The notes under the pieces were generated by a model, which saw nothing but the letters and a program-made list of their open reading frames with translations, was not told where the DNA came from and ran no database searches. From JBCBWG01 sp036804185 (GTDB lineage: Bacteria > Pseudomonadota > Alphaproteobacteria > Rhizobiales > Hyphomicrobiaceae), in NCBI GenBank assembly GCA_050330095.1, contig JBHJOC010000044.1, positions 1 through 45,858 on the forward strand: DNA of 45,858 nucleotides, read 5' to 3'. Made by a program: the position numbers and the translations under genes. Each line of letters starts with the position of its first letter. The stretch's first letter is position 1. Shown one piece after another: positions 8,266-16,916 of this stretch.

Positions 8266-8521
8266 TGGTAGCGCGAACGTGTGCGCGCGCAAGGCAGTCG
8301 GCACTTGCAGCTTGTGACAGAACAGAACGATCAAGGTGTCTCCCCCGAGACCAGCCTGAACCACGACACGCGGCGTCCGGCGAGACGCCCTGCCCGTGTG
8401 CGGTTCATACCGACGGAACACAGCAGCATCAATGTGGTCCACCAAGCGCCGTCGGGTGAAATCCCAGTGTCATGCATGAAATTGTAGGGACTGGGGCAGC
8501 GCGTGGTCCTGAGCTTGGCGC
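8266..8521. other. Non-coding part of the SH3/dehydrogenase divergent region
   Basis: The whole gap from 8266 to 8932 lacks a credible gene. I see no RNA gene or clear promoter in this first part. The second part is filled by the palindromic repeat array listed separately, and the small frames open through that array merely reflect its symmetry. Confidence 0.5.
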
Positions 8522-8700
8522 ACAAGTTTGTTTCGCATGCGCAGCTGGCGTTGTCAGCGACGTCTGATCGTAAAGCGGTACGAGAGTCCATGGTTTGCGA
8601 GGACCCTCTGCTTTCGCAAGTTCGTCTCGCATGCGCTACAGATCACTCACGAACTTGCGAAAGCGGGTCGTCGTACCGCCGATCAGACGTCGCTGGGTCG
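8522..8700. repeat. Palindromic repeat array, degenerate start and copy 1
   Basis: Bases 8538-8669 are a 132-base unit repeated at 8701-8832 with only two differences. Copy 1 is also a long imperfect palindrome. Its outer arms, 8555-8583 and 8671-8695, pair over 25 bases with a four-base TAAA bulge. Its inner arms, GCTTTCGCAAGTTCGT (8610-8625) and its complement (8649-8664), pair perfectly over 16 bases around a 23-base loop. GGACCC/GGGTC extends the inner stem past a TCT bulge. A degenerate third fragment at 8522-8541 matches the loop side of the inner arm at 18 of 20 bases. Confidence 0.9.
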
Positions 8701-8836
8701 TGCGCAGCTGGCGTTGTCAGCGACGTCTGATCGTAAAGCGGTACGAGAGTCCATGGTTTGCTAGGACCCTCTGCTTTCGCAAGTTCGTCTAGCATGCGCT
8801 ACAGATCACTCACGAACTTGCGAAAGCGGGTCCTAG
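8701..8836. repeat. Palindromic repeat array, copy 2
   Basis: A direct repeat of 8538-8669 with a period of 163 bases and two substitutions. Here the inner stem is extended on both sides: CTAGGACCC at 8761-8769 pairs with GGGTCCTAG at 8828-8836, giving a 25-pair stem with one three-base bulge. The right outer arm present in copy 1 is missing. One substitution (G to T at the first base of CTAGG) is exactly what allows the longer pairing, which suggests selection or gene conversion acting on the folded form. The array ends about 100 bases before the dehydrogenase start. Confidence 0.9.
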
Positions 8837-8932
8837 GGTGCCATAGCTCGCAGGGACGGGCTGACCTACGCATGTCGCAGGACGGCCGGTTCGACCATAG
8901 CCCCCATAGATCAACGTCCGAGCAGAGCCGCG

Positions 8933-9931
8933 ATGCCACAGTCTGCACCCAAGCCCGTTGTGATCGTGACCCGTCGTCTTCCGGACACGATCGAGACCCG
9001 CATGCGCGAGTTGTTCGACGCAAAGCTCAACGTCGATGACCGGCCCATGTCGCAAGCCGAACTCGTCGAGGCCGCCAAGGTCGCTGATGTGCTCGTGCCG
9101 ACGGTGACCGACCGGATCGACAAGGCGGTCCTGTCGCAGGCGGGGCCAAGGCTCAAGTTGGTCGCAAACTTCGGCAACGGCGTCGACAACATCGATCTCG
9201 ACACCGCGCGCAATCGGTCGATTATCGTCACGAACACGCCCGGCGTTTTGACCGAAGACACCGCCGACATGACGATGGCGCTGATCCTTGCGGTCCCACG
9301 ACGATTGGCTGAAGGAGCCTCTCTGCTGCGCAAGCCCGATTCCAGTTGGAACGGATGGTCACCGACCTGGATGCTGGGCCACCGTCTTACCGGAAAGCGG
9401 CTCGGCATCATTGGGATGGGGCGCATTGGCACAGCGGTTGCCCACCGTGCCCGCGCGTTCGGGCTACAGATCCACTACCACAATCGGCGCAGGGTCGCCG
9501 AAGAGATCGAGCAAGACCTCGAGGCAACCTATTGGGACAGTCTCGACCAGATGATCGCGCGCATGGACATCATTTCGGTGAACTGTCCGCACACGCCGGC
9601 AACCTATCACCTGTTGTCCGCGCGGCGTCTGCGCCTGCTGAAGCCGACCGCCTACATCGTCAATACGGCGCGTGGCGAGGTGATCGACGAAAATGAACTC
9701 GCCCGCCTGATCTCGACCGGTGCCATTGCCGGAGCCGGCCTCGACGTGTTCGAGCACGAACCTGCGATCAATCCAAAGCTGCTCGCATCCGACCGCGTGG
9801 TCGCCCTCCCGCACATGGGGTCTGCCACGCTCGAAGGCCGGATCGACATGGGCGAGAAGGTCATCATCAACATCAAGACCTTTTTCGATGGCCATGCCCC
9901 GCCTGACCGCGTTCATGCGGCCATGTTCTGA
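8933..9931 (+). CDS. D-2-hydroxyacid dehydrogenase (glyoxylate/hydroxypyruvate reductase or D-glycerate dehydrogenase type)
   Basis: 332 residues, full length for the family. The Rossmann domain carries GMGRIG (161-166) with NRR at 184-186, which suits NADP(H) or mixed cofactor use. The catalytic residues are Arg247 (NTARGEVID), Glu276 (FEHEP) and His294 (LPHMGSAT). NFGNGVDNIDLDTA and TNTPGVLTEDTADM are family landmarks in the substrate domain. The probable role is NAD(P)H-dependent reduction of glyoxylate or hydroxypyruvate in C2/glycerate metabolism. The closest type by motif is the GyaR-like group, but substrate cannot be fixed by eye. Confidence 0.9.
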   Translation: MPQSAPKPVVIVTRRLPDTIETRMRELFDAKLNVDDRPMSQAELVEAAKVADVLVPTVTDRIDKAVLSQAGPRLKLVANFGNGVDNIDLDTARNRSIIVTNTPGVLTEDTADMTMALILAVPRRLAEGASLLRKPDSSWNGWSPTWMLGHRLTGKRLGIIGMGRIGTAVAHRARAFGLQIHYHNRRRVAEEIEQDLEATYWDSLDQMIARMDIISVNCPHTPATYHLLSARRLRLLKPTAYIVNTARGEVIDENELARLISTGAIAGAGLDVFEHEPAINPKLLASDRVVALPHMGSATLEGRIDMGEKVIINIKTFFDGHAPPDRVHAAMF

Positions 9932-10177
9932 GCAACGGCACCGGAGGAATATTGGCGCTGGGTTGTCCTTTCTGAGCGCGGGACATGATGTTGCACTGGT
10001 CAGTTGCGAAGCTCTCAAGGGGCAAAGGCGCGCGCCCGCTGGCGGGCAGCGGGTTCCGACACCGATGTTCGCCTTACGTTCGACCTAAATGGCCGGTATG
10101 CGTACGGATCTTCACCGGTTGTTAACCCTGTCGCGTTCGTATCGGCCGGGGAGCGTTCAGTGTCGGAGTAGCAACGC

Positions 10178-11326
10178 ATGCGTTCGAGTTCGCGTCCGGT
10201 TTCGGCTTCGTCCGAACCTGCGTGCCTGGTCGATCGAGTCGTCGAGGGAGACTGCCTCGAGGTTCTGGCCAGCTTGCCGTCGGCCAGTGTGGATCTCGTC
10301 TTCGCAGATCCCCCGTATAACCTGCAGCTCACAGGTGATCTCCTGCGGCCGAACAACACCCGCGTCGACGGGGTGCATCAGGCCTGGGACAAGTTTTCCA
10401 CCTTTGCCGAGTACGATGCGTTCTCGCGAGCTTGGCTGACGGAGTGCCGCCGCCTGCTCAAGCCGGACGGCGCGCTCTGGGTCATCGGCTCGTATCATAA
10501 CGTCTTCCGCCTCGGCACGGCATTGCAGGACTTGGGCTTCTGGCTCCAGAACGACGTGATCTGGCTCAAGCACAACCCGATGCCGAACTTTCGCGGCAAG
10601 CGCTTCACGAACGCTCACGAGACGCTGATCTGGGCCGCGCGCGACCAACGGTCTCGCGTCACGTTCAATTACGAGGCGATGAAGGTCTTCAACGACGACG
10701 TGCAAATGCGGTCGGATTGGATGCTACCGATTTGCTCAGGCCCGGAGCGGCTGAAGGATGACACGGGGCGCAAAGCGCACCCGACGCAGAAACCTGAAGC
10801 TTTGCTCATGCGTGTGCTTGTTGCCACGACGAACCGCGGCGACCTCGTGCTCGATCCATTCTTCGGAACCGGCACGACGGGCGCGGTCGCCAAGCGCCTC
10901 GGCCGGCATTGGATCGGTATTGAACGTGATGCAGACTACGCACGGGCATCGCGTGAGCGCATCGATGCCGTCCGGCCGCTTGAGGCTGATGCGCTAGCCG
11001 TTACAACCGCCAAACGCGCCGAGCCGAGAGTGCCTTTTGGAACGATCCTCGATCTCGGGATGCTGACGCCGGGCGACGTGCTGTTCGACGAAAAGCGACG
11101 GTTCAAGGCCAAGGTCCGGGCGGATGGCAGCCTTGCGATTGCCGGGCGCAGCGGCTCGATCCACCGGATCGGTGCAGAAGTGCAAGGAAAGGCCGCTTGT
11201 AACGGCTGGACATTCTGGCATTTCGAGGATCGGGGCCGCCTGCACCCGATCGATCAGTTGCGCCAGGAAGCGCGCTCGACGCTTGGCCTCGCGCGCCCAG
11301 CTCAACGCCTTGCAGCAGCAGAATAG
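10178..11326 (+). CDS. ccrM: Adenine-specific DNA methyltransferase CcrM (GANTC)
   Basis: 382 residues. It transfers methyl from S-adenosylmethionine to the adenine of GANTC sites and is the cell-cycle-regulated methylase of alphaproteobacteria. Motif IV DPPY (44-47, ADPPYNLQL) comes before the FxGxG motif (DPFFGTGTT, 226-234), the beta-class order. HPTQKPE (201-207) and the KHNPMPNFRGKRFTNAHETLIWA block match CcrM closely. The C-terminal 80-90 residues form the extra domain that follows the methylase core in CcrM, with FGTILDLGMLTPGDVLF and a terminal HPIDQLRQ. Length agrees with Caulobacter and Brucella CcrM (about 360-380). A TTAACC motif, the half-site of the CtrA box, lies at 10122-10127. 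Confidence 0.95.
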   Translation: MRSSSRPVSASSEPACLVDRVVEGDCLEVLASLPSASVDLVFADPPYNLQLTGDLLRPNNTRVDGVHQAWDKFSTFAEYDAFSRAWLTECRRLLKPDGALWVIGSYHNVFRLGTALQDLGFWLQNDVIWLKHNPMPNFRGKRFTNAHETLIWAARDQRSRVTFNYEAMKVFNDDVQMRSDWMLPICSGPERLKDDTGRKAHPTQKPEALLMRVLVATTNRGDLVLDPFFGTGTTGAVAKRLGRHWIGIERDADYARASRERIDAVRPLEADALAVTTAKRAEPRVPFGTILDLGMLTPGDVLFDEKRRFKAKVRADGSLAIAGRSGSIHRIGAEVQGKAACNGWTFWHFEDRGRLHPIDQLRQEARSTLGLARPAQRLAAAE

Positions 11327-11367
11327 GTGACCCTTCAACGGCGCAACGTCTTCGCCACACTAACGGT

Positions 11368-12855
11368 TTGCAATCGCAGAAACGCGCCCGGGCCATAGCA
11401 GTGGCACGAGCGGTTTGCTACGCGATCTGCCGAAGCCAGTGCGGCGTGCGGAGTTTCGCGTTGAAGACCACCGGTTGCCCTAAGCTTGACGCCGACCTCA
11501 CAGCTTTTTGGTCGCTGACCGAGGAGCGATTTGTCGACGCCGCAACGTTCTCCGCTCGGCTCGAGGAAACGTCAAAGCTGCTCAAGTATGCAGATCTTGG
11601 CGCCTATGATGCCGACGCCATTCGGGCGCATGCAGACGATGCTCTCGACGACATGTTCGAGCTCAAGCTCGCCTTGCGCGAGAGAGTACCAGAGTGGCAG
11701 GCCCTCGGGCTGATGAACCGCGACGTCCAGCGGGCGCTGCGCGGGATCTTCCGGGATAGCCGTTATGTGACCGATATGCTCGGCGAGCTGATTACGGGAC
11801 GATCGTTGTCGCCCGGGCGCGGCGTGACGACGCAAATGGCGTTCACGGGCGGCCCGCTGCAGGTGAGCGTGAACCCGCGTTACGGGCGCGATACAGAAAC
11901 CGTGTCATTCGAGCCAGGAGACGTCCTGCTGGTCCGCGGCATGGAGGCGAACAGCGCGGCAATCGCGCGCATCGGAGATGTCGATTCGCAGTTCAGCCAT
12001 GTCGCGCTGATCTCTCAGGACCAAGCGGGCCAGATCGACGTCGTCGAATCTCTGATCGCAGTTGGCGCAACCATCAGCACGCTCAAGTCGACGCTGGGGC
12101 ACGACCTCGTTCGCGTGCTTTTGCTGCGTCCTCGTGATCGAGAACTTGGTCTGATCGCCTCGACGTTGATCAGGGCTCACGTCGAGCGTTCGCTGGCAGG
12201 GCCCTTGCCGCGCATCCCCTACAACTTCGGGATGGAGCTTGACGACTACAGTTCCTTGTTCTGTTCGCAACTCGTCCGCCTTGCCTATGCGCTCGCGAGC
12301 GATGGCGCGGTCCAATTGCCGATGTTCGCGACGAGGCTCGATCTGACGAACCGGACATTCTTCGAGCAGATCGGGGTGACCGCACGAGAGACGTTTGCAC
12401 CAGCAGACGTCGAAATCGACCCGTTTTTCGATGTGGTTGCGGAATGGCGGGACTACCGCTTCACCGCATACATTCGAATGCAAGACGTGGTGATGGACGC
12501 GATCTTCTGGTGGATGGAAACCGAGAATTATGCGTTCCGCGAGCCGCTCTCGATCGAAATCTCAAGCTTGATCGCGAAGGGGACTGCTTATCTGCCCGAC
12601 CCCTTCAGGGCTGCGATCCGCAACGTGATGCCTGAGATTCCGCGCAACATGTCGCGAACGGCTGTGGCCGCCGTCACCATGCTGCATTTCACCGCCAAGC
12701 CGCTGGCGGACATGCTGATGGCGGAGCATCATAAGCTGATGCGCGAGACTGGGCGGCCGCTCCATCCCGTCGATGCATTCGCGATCCTCGAGCGGCATCG
12801 GCTGCAGGCGGGTCGCCGGGTCGGTATGCTGTATGCCAACCCTGTGCTGGTGTGA
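11368..12855 (+). CDS. Permuted papain-fold (YiiX/YebB-like, NlpC/P60-related) protein
   Basis: Up to 495 residues from the TTG at 11368. GTG 11401, GTG 11446 and TTG 11461 are in-frame alternatives, and no ribosome site decides between them. The central domain carries FEPGDVLLVRG, then His211 in QFSHVALI, then Cys299 in YSSLFCSQLVRLAY. The His-before-Cys order is that of circularly permuted NlpC/P60 enzymes (YiiX/LRAT group), which cleave or transfer amide or acyl bonds. About 170 residues precede the domain and about 170 alpha-helical residues follow it; neither extension is recognised. No signal peptide is convincing, so it may act in the cytoplasm. It starts 41 bases after ccrM and may be co-transcribed. 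Confidence 0.7.
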   Translation: MQSQKRARAIAVARAVCYAICRSQCGVRSFALKTTGCPKLDADLTAFWSLTEERFVDAATFSARLEETSKLLKYADLGAYDADAIRAHADDALDDMFELKLALRERVPEWQALGLMNRDVQRALRGIFRDSRYVTDMLGELITGRSLSPGRGVTTQMAFTGGPLQVSVNPRYGRDTETVSFEPGDVLLVRGMEANSAAIARIGDVDSQFSHVALISQDQAGQIDVVESLIAVGATISTLKSTLGHDLVRVLLLRPRDRELGLIASTLIRAHVERSLAGPLPRIPYNFGMELDDYSSLFCSQLVRLAYALASDGAVQLPMFATRLDLTNRTFFEQIGVTARETFAPADVEIDPFFDVVAEWRDYRFTAYIRMQDVVMDAIFWWMETENYAFREPLSIEISSLIAKGTAYLPDPFRAAIRNVMPEIPRNMSRTAVAAVTMLHFTAKPLADMLMAEHHKLMRETGRPLHPVDAFAILERHRLQAGRRVGMLYANPVLV

Positions 12856-12878
12856 CCGCCCACTGTGTTGGCAGGTTC

Positions 12879-14084
12879 TCAGCCGTTGTCGTCCAGCGCT
12901 GCGGCCAGGACCTTGCGCATCAGCGACGGCAACGCTTGGGTGTTGAGGTCCCCGCGAGCCACCCAACGGCAGCGTGGGCTATCGGCCCAAATCGTCAGTG
13001 CAATCTCCTTCGGCACGACCGTCTGATACACATCGAGCCGCAGTCGGAAATGCGTGAACGTATGGTCGACCCCACCGGCAACCCCCAACCAACGGCCCTG
13101 CACTGGCGCAGTTTTCAAGGCGTCACGCTGCGACAGGGCGGTGGGCCCCCAATCAGACGTCGGCACCTCAAGCATGCCGGCAAGCAGGCCACGCGGCTCC
13201 CGCTTGCGCAGCAGGACAGCACCGTCTTCGCGCATGACCACGAATGCGGCGCCGTAGCGCGAAGGCTTTTCCTGTTTCGGTGCCTTGCGCGGCAACACAT
13301 CGGCCTGGCCGCGGGCGTGGGCCTCGCACTGGCGCTGCAGCGGGCACATCAGGCATGACGGCCGCTTCGGCGTACAAACGGTGGCGCCGAGATCCATCAG
13401 CGCCTGGGCGAAGTCGCCTGGGCGGTGCTTCGGTGCCACAGCAAGTGCGATCCGCCTCAACTCGGGCTTGCTAGCAGGAAGTGGTGTTTCAACAGCATGC
13501 AGGCGGGAGAAGACGCGTTCGATATTCCCGTCGAGCGGTGTCACCGCCTCTTCGAACGCGATCGCGGCAATAGCTGCTGCTGTGTAAGGGCCAACGCCTG
13601 GGAGCGCTTGGAGAGCTTTTGCTGTTGTCGGGAACTGGCCGCCGAGTTCGCGGGCCACATACCGCGCGCACGCGTGCAGGTTGCGCGCGCGCGAGTAGTA
13701 GCCAAGCCCGGCCCAGGCCTGCAGGACATCCTCCTCATCGGCAGTGGCCAGCGCCTCGACAGTCGGCCAACGGGCAACGAAAGCCAGGAAGTAAGGCACA
13801 ACCGCCTTCACGGTGGTCTGCTGCAGCATGATTTCGCTGAGCCACACGTGGTAGGGATCGGCTGTCACGCCCGGCGGAAAGCGCCACGGCAATATCCTGC
13901 GTTGATGATCGTACCAAGCAAGCGTAGCCTCGATGATCTCCTCGACCCGGCCGGCCGCAACCGTCTCGGGCGCCTGGGCCAAGGGCTCGGGACGCACCTC
14001 AGGCACCACTGGAGCGCTTCGAGCGTTTCTCTTGCCCACACGTTTTGCAGAGTTTTGTCGCACGTCCAAGGTATCGGCGCCCAT
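12879..14084 (-). CDS. mutY: A/G-specific adenine DNA glycosylase MutY
   Basis: 401 residues. MutY removes adenine mispaired with 8-oxoguanine. Glu84 in WLSEIMLQQT is the catalytic acid. The helix-hairpin-helix LPGVGPYTAAAI starts at 161, followed by Asp185 in PLDGNIERVF. The 4Fe-4S ligands are Cys237, Cys244, Cys247 and Cys253 (C-x6-C-x2-C-x5-C). A NUDIX-like C-terminal domain (about 275-401, from YGAAFVVMREDGAVLL) recognises 8-oxoguanine. An N-terminal extension of about 45 residues is not conserved, so an internal start is possible. It converges on the YiiX-like gene with a 23-base gap and diverges from the DUF721 gene. Confidence 0.95.
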   Translation of the reverse strand: MGADTLDVRQNSAKRVGKRNARSAPVVPEVRPEPLAQAPETVAAGRVEEIIEATLAWYDHQRRILPWRFPPGVTADPYHVWLSEIMLQQTTVKAVVPYFLAFVARWPTVEALATADEEDVLQAWAGLGYYSRARNLHACARYVARELGGQFPTTAKALQALPGVGPYTAAAIAAIAFEEAVTPLDGNIERVFSRLHAVETPLPASKPELRRIALAVAPKHRPGDFAQALMDLGATVCTPKRPSCLMCPLQRQCEAHARGQADVLPRKAPKQEKPSRYGAAFVVMREDGAVLLRKREPRGLLAGMLEVPTSDWGPTALSQRDALKTAPVQGRWLGVAGGVDHTFTHFRLRLDVYQTVVPKEIALTIWADSPRCRWVARGDLNTQALPSLMRKVLAAALDDNG

Positions 14085-14256
14085 GATGCGACCTCTCAGC
14101 TCGCGCGAATCATGCCCTCACTGTACCCTTCCCCCACGACAATGGCCTCTGCTCAATAGGGGCCTCCAACACGTTTTGCCGGACGGAGGTCTCGTCCTGC
14201 ATGTGAGGTCCCGTCGGGGGCGCGCCATCGGCGCTGAACTGCAGAGGAGTCCGGCG

Positions 14257-14847
14257 ATGGCCAAGACGAACACGTCGTCAGCAACGAACGAGCCGGCTGC
14301 GCGACTGAACGTCGCGGCATCCCCCAAGCGGCGCTCGGCCATGCAGGTTGGCGCGCTCGTGCCGAGCCTCACCAAGAAGGCCTATGAGAAGTTCGGGTTC
14401 GCGTCGGCCACGCTGATTTCGGATTGGCCGGCGATCGTTGGACCGGACCTCGCTGCGAAATGCGAGCCCGAGCGCCTGCGCTGGCCTCGCGCCACGGCTG
14501 AGGGCGTGGCCGTGGACCCCATGTCGGCAAGGCCGGGTGCTCAACTCGTGCTCCGGGTCCCGAGCGCGTTTTGTCTCGACATTCAGTATCGGACAGACCA
14601 GATCGCGAGCCGCGTGAATAGTTATTTCGGATATCGCGCGGTCGAGAGCACCAGGATCGTGCAGGGTGAGTTGCAGGGGGCAGATTCGGCCCAGCCTCGC
14701 TTGAACCAGCGTGTTCGCGATGCTTTTGCCGAACAAGTGCCGCCACAGCCCGGACTTCCCTCGACGGAACCGACGTCTGATCGGAAACTCGAACGTGCCC
14801 TCGAGGTTCTGCAACGGTGCATCGAAGCTGAACGGCGGGCGACCTGA
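14257..14847 (+). CDS. DUF721 (DciA-like) protein
   Basis: 196 residues. The ATG at 14257 is preceded by GAGGAG and starts a plausible protein (MAKTNTSS...). A longer frame from 13933 overlaps mutY on the other strand. The DUF721 core runs from about 30 to 125, with the motif FGFASATLISDWPAIVGPDLA and LRVPSAFCLDIQYRTDQIASRVNSYFG split across the domain. DUF721 includes DciA, the helicase-loading factor found in bacteria lacking DnaC, but the alphaproteobacterial branch is uncharacterised, so a replication role is inference. Location between mutY and a DsbA-like gene is a familiar arrangement in Hyphomicrobiales. Confidence 0.8.
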   Translation: MAKTNTSSATNEPAARLNVAASPKRRSAMQVGALVPSLTKKAYEKFGFASATLISDWPAIVGPDLAAKCEPERLRWPRATAEGVAVDPMSARPGAQLVLRVPSAFCLDIQYRTDQIASRVNSYFGYRAVESTRIVQGELQGADSAQPRLNQRVRDAFAEQVPPQPGLPSTEPTSDRKLERALEVLQRCIEAERRAT

Positions 14848-15245
14848 GAGTTGCGGGCCTAGGGACTCGCTCAGCGGTCGATCGACAGAGTGGCATTGAT
14901 CGCACGCCGATCACGAGATCGTGCGTCAGCTGCCATTCACGTGGAAACGGCTAACCGATAGGAGCCCTTGGTGGGAGACCTGCCTAGGACTTCTGATCAG
15001 CGGTCCTGGCGGCAACGGGCTGGGCCTCTGGGTACCCGTGACACGCAACACGCCGGTTGGGCCCGGGCTTGGGTTGGGCGCAGTCTTGGTTCTGGCCGCG
15101 TGTTGATCCATGAACGGGCACCCCGAGACGGCGTGACGCCTGAGCGTTCGAGCAGAACCGCCTTACCCGCGCACGATTTCAACGATAGTAACGATTACAG
15201 CAAGGTCGATTGACCGGCGACACCAGACGGAGAGGAGCAGCTCTG
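14848..15245. other. 398-base intergenic region, no gene seen
   Basis: No RNA gene or credible frame is visible. ACTTCTGATCAGCGG near 14989-15003, bracketed by AGGAC and GTCCT, resembles ACTTCTGATCGGCGG at about 36078-36092 and may be a decayed member of the palindromic repeat family. The last 20 bases contain the AGAGGAG ribosome site of the next gene. Confidence 0.4.
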
Positions 15246-15950
15246 ATGACGAGACAGCCGATTGCGGACCGCCCTTCGCTGGTCACGAGACGACGGTTCA
15301 TGAACGCCGTAGTGGCGGGAGCCGGTGCGACGGTGGCTCTGCCTTCGGCCGCGTACTTTGCTCCTGCGCTCGCGCAGGCCTCACGAGATGAGATCCCGCT
15401 CGCAGAGCTTCTCGCCGAGGGCCCAATCGAGGAACTGGCGCTCGGCAACAGCGACGCCAAAGTTACAGTCGTCGAGTACGCGTCGATGACCTGCGGCCAC
15501 TGCGCAAATTTTCATAACCAGGTGTTTCCGACGCTGCGCGAGAAATACATCGACACTGGCAAGATCCACTTCATCCTGCGCGAGTATCCGCTCGACAATC
15601 TCGCAGCCGCCGCCGCCATGCTCGCGCGGTGCACGGATGGAACAGACAAAGCGTTCGCCCTCACTTCGGCGCTGTTCAAGACACACAGTTCTTGGGTCGT
15701 ACGTGGCAACGCGCTACCGCCACTGTTCGAGATCGCAAAGCAAGCTGGCTTCACTCAGGAAAGCTTTAATGCCTGCCTTGATAATCGGGAGTTGCTCGAG
15801 AAGATCGTGCAGGTCCGCGCGACGGCACACGAGAAGTTCGGCGTGAACGCGACGCCGACGTTCTTCATCAATGGCAAACGGCTGCGCGGCAACACATCGG
15901 ACGTCCAGACGTTCATCGATGTGATCGAGCCGCTCCTGCAGAGCAGCTGA
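15246..15950 (+). CDS. DsbA-family thiol:disulfide oxidoreductase with a Tat-type signal
   Basis: 234 residues. The ATG at 15246 follows AGAGGAG; an upstream in-frame start would add 12 residues. A twin-arginine-like signal (VTRRRFMNAVV, 13-22, then a hydrophobic stretch to an ALAQA cleavage site at about 44) implies export, perhaps in folded form. The thioredoxin-fold domain begins at about 68. It has the redox pair CGHC (83-86) in VEYASMTCGHC and the cis-proline loop NATPTFFING. The helical insert lies between. This DsbA/DsbG-like group makes or shuffles disulfides in the periplasm. The next gene, overlapping by one base, encodes a second member. Confidence 0.88.
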   Translation: MTRQPIADRPSLVTRRRFMNAVVAGAGATVALPSAAYFAPALAQASRDEIPLAELLAEGPIEELALGNSDAKVTVVEYASMTCGHCANFHNQVFPTLREKYIDTGKIHFILREYPLDNLAAAAAMLARCTDGTDKAFALTSALFKTHSSWVVRGNALPPLFEIAKQAGFTQESFNACLDNRELLEKIVQVRATAHEKFGVNATPTFFINGKRLRGNTSDVQTFIDVIEPLLQSS

Positions 15951-16795
15951 TGCCTGTGACAACGCTGGTCGCCCATGCGCGTCATCATCATCGACGCAGC
16001 AGGCAAAAGCGTGCCGCCGCCTTGGCAGCAGCGGCACTCGGCTTGGCTACGACCCTCGGCGCCTGTTCGGCCGGTGCCCCCGAGTTGACAGCCGTTGCTG
16101 CATCGCCACAGTCGCCGGCAGCGGTCGGAGTGACATCTGGCGAGCCGGCGGCGTTTGATCCGTTCGCGCGCGAGGGGCGCGACGTCGGCGGGCCTCGCGC
16201 CGTGATCGCATCGCCGACCCTCCAACAGGTGCTTGAGCCGGGGCCGATCGAGGAGATTACCGTTGGCCAGGCCACGGCACCCGTCGTACTCGTTAAGTAC
16301 ATCTCTCCCACCTGCCCCTTCTGCCGCCAGTGGCAGGCGCAAGTCTGGCCGCAGTTCAAGCGCGCGTATGTCGACACGGGTAAGGTGCGGTTGATCGTTC
16401 GTGAGTTTCCGATCGGTTTTCAGTCGGGCGCAGCAACGGTCGCAATGCGGTGTCTGCCGCGCGCCAAGCGGTTCGCAGGCTATGAGGTGCTGCTGAAAGA
16501 GCAGGCGCGCTGGGTGAGCCAGGAGGTGCGGCGCGAGCCCATTTTCGAGGTTCTGCGGCCGTTCGGGCTCGATCGGGCAACATTCGAGGCCTGCTATGAA
16601 AACCGGGAGTTGATCGATGGCTTGAAGCAGGTCAAGGAACGTGGCCGCGACCTCGGGATCATCGGGACGCCCAACTTTTTCATCAATGACAAGCTCGAGA
16701 AGCGGGTGCTGAACTTCGACCAGTTGCGTGAGGCGATTGATCCAATCCTGGCTGGCTCCGGTCGCAGCCCGCATGAAACGGCGCTTCGTCCGTGA
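15950..16795 (+). CDS. Second DsbA-family oxidoreductase, predicted lipoprotein
   Basis: 281 residues. TGATG overlap: the A of its ATG is the last base of the previous stop, so translation is probably coupled. After a basic N-terminus (HARHHHRRSRQKR) a hydrophobic stretch ends in a lipobox, LGAC with Cys39, predicting a lipid-anchored periplasmic protein. A low-complexity linker (about 45-95) leads to the thioredoxin fold with CPFC (122-125) and cis-Pro in IGTPNFFIND. It shares the domain core and C-terminal layout with the preceding protein but has its own signal, linker and active-site dipeptide (PF instead of GH). Tandem duplication with divergence is the simplest origin. Redox direction cannot be told. 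Confidence 0.85.
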   Translation: MPVTTLVAHARHHHRRSRQKRAAALAAAALGLATTLGACSAGAPELTAVAASPQSPAAVGVTSGEPAAFDPFAREGRDVGGPRAVIASPTLQQVLEPGPIEEITVGQATAPVVLVKYISPTCPFCRQWQAQVWPQFKRAYVDTGKVRLIVREFPIGFQSGAATVAMRCLPRAKRFAGYEVLLKEQARWVSQEVRREPIFEVLRPFGLDRATFEACYENRELIDGLKQVKERGRDLGIIGTPNFFINDKLEKRVLNFDQLREAIDPILAGSGRSPHETALRP

Positions 16796-16916
16796 TCGGG
16801 CTGGCGCGACCGCCCGCGGCAGGTGACAAAGGTTTTGCAGGTCGCCACGCGTGCAAAGCCCTGATCGCCCGGGCGTTCACCGGCAGACCTTTCGTGACCT
16901 GAGCGAGATCGTCACC

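Noticed and set aside
8503..8792. Three plus-strand open frames of 60-80 codons across the repeat array, with a shared peptide repeat
   Set aside because: They arise from the duplicated palindrome. No ribosome site or family resemblance, and the repeated peptide merely mirrors the DNA repeat.
8522..8836. CRISPR array
   Set aside because: There are only two full units, each palindromic and 132 bases long, with a 163-base period. No short repeats with unique spacers and no cas genes nearby.
14926..15213. Small frames on both strands in the gap before the first DsbA-like gene
   Set aside because: Short, unrelated to families, without ribosome sites; treated as intergenic.
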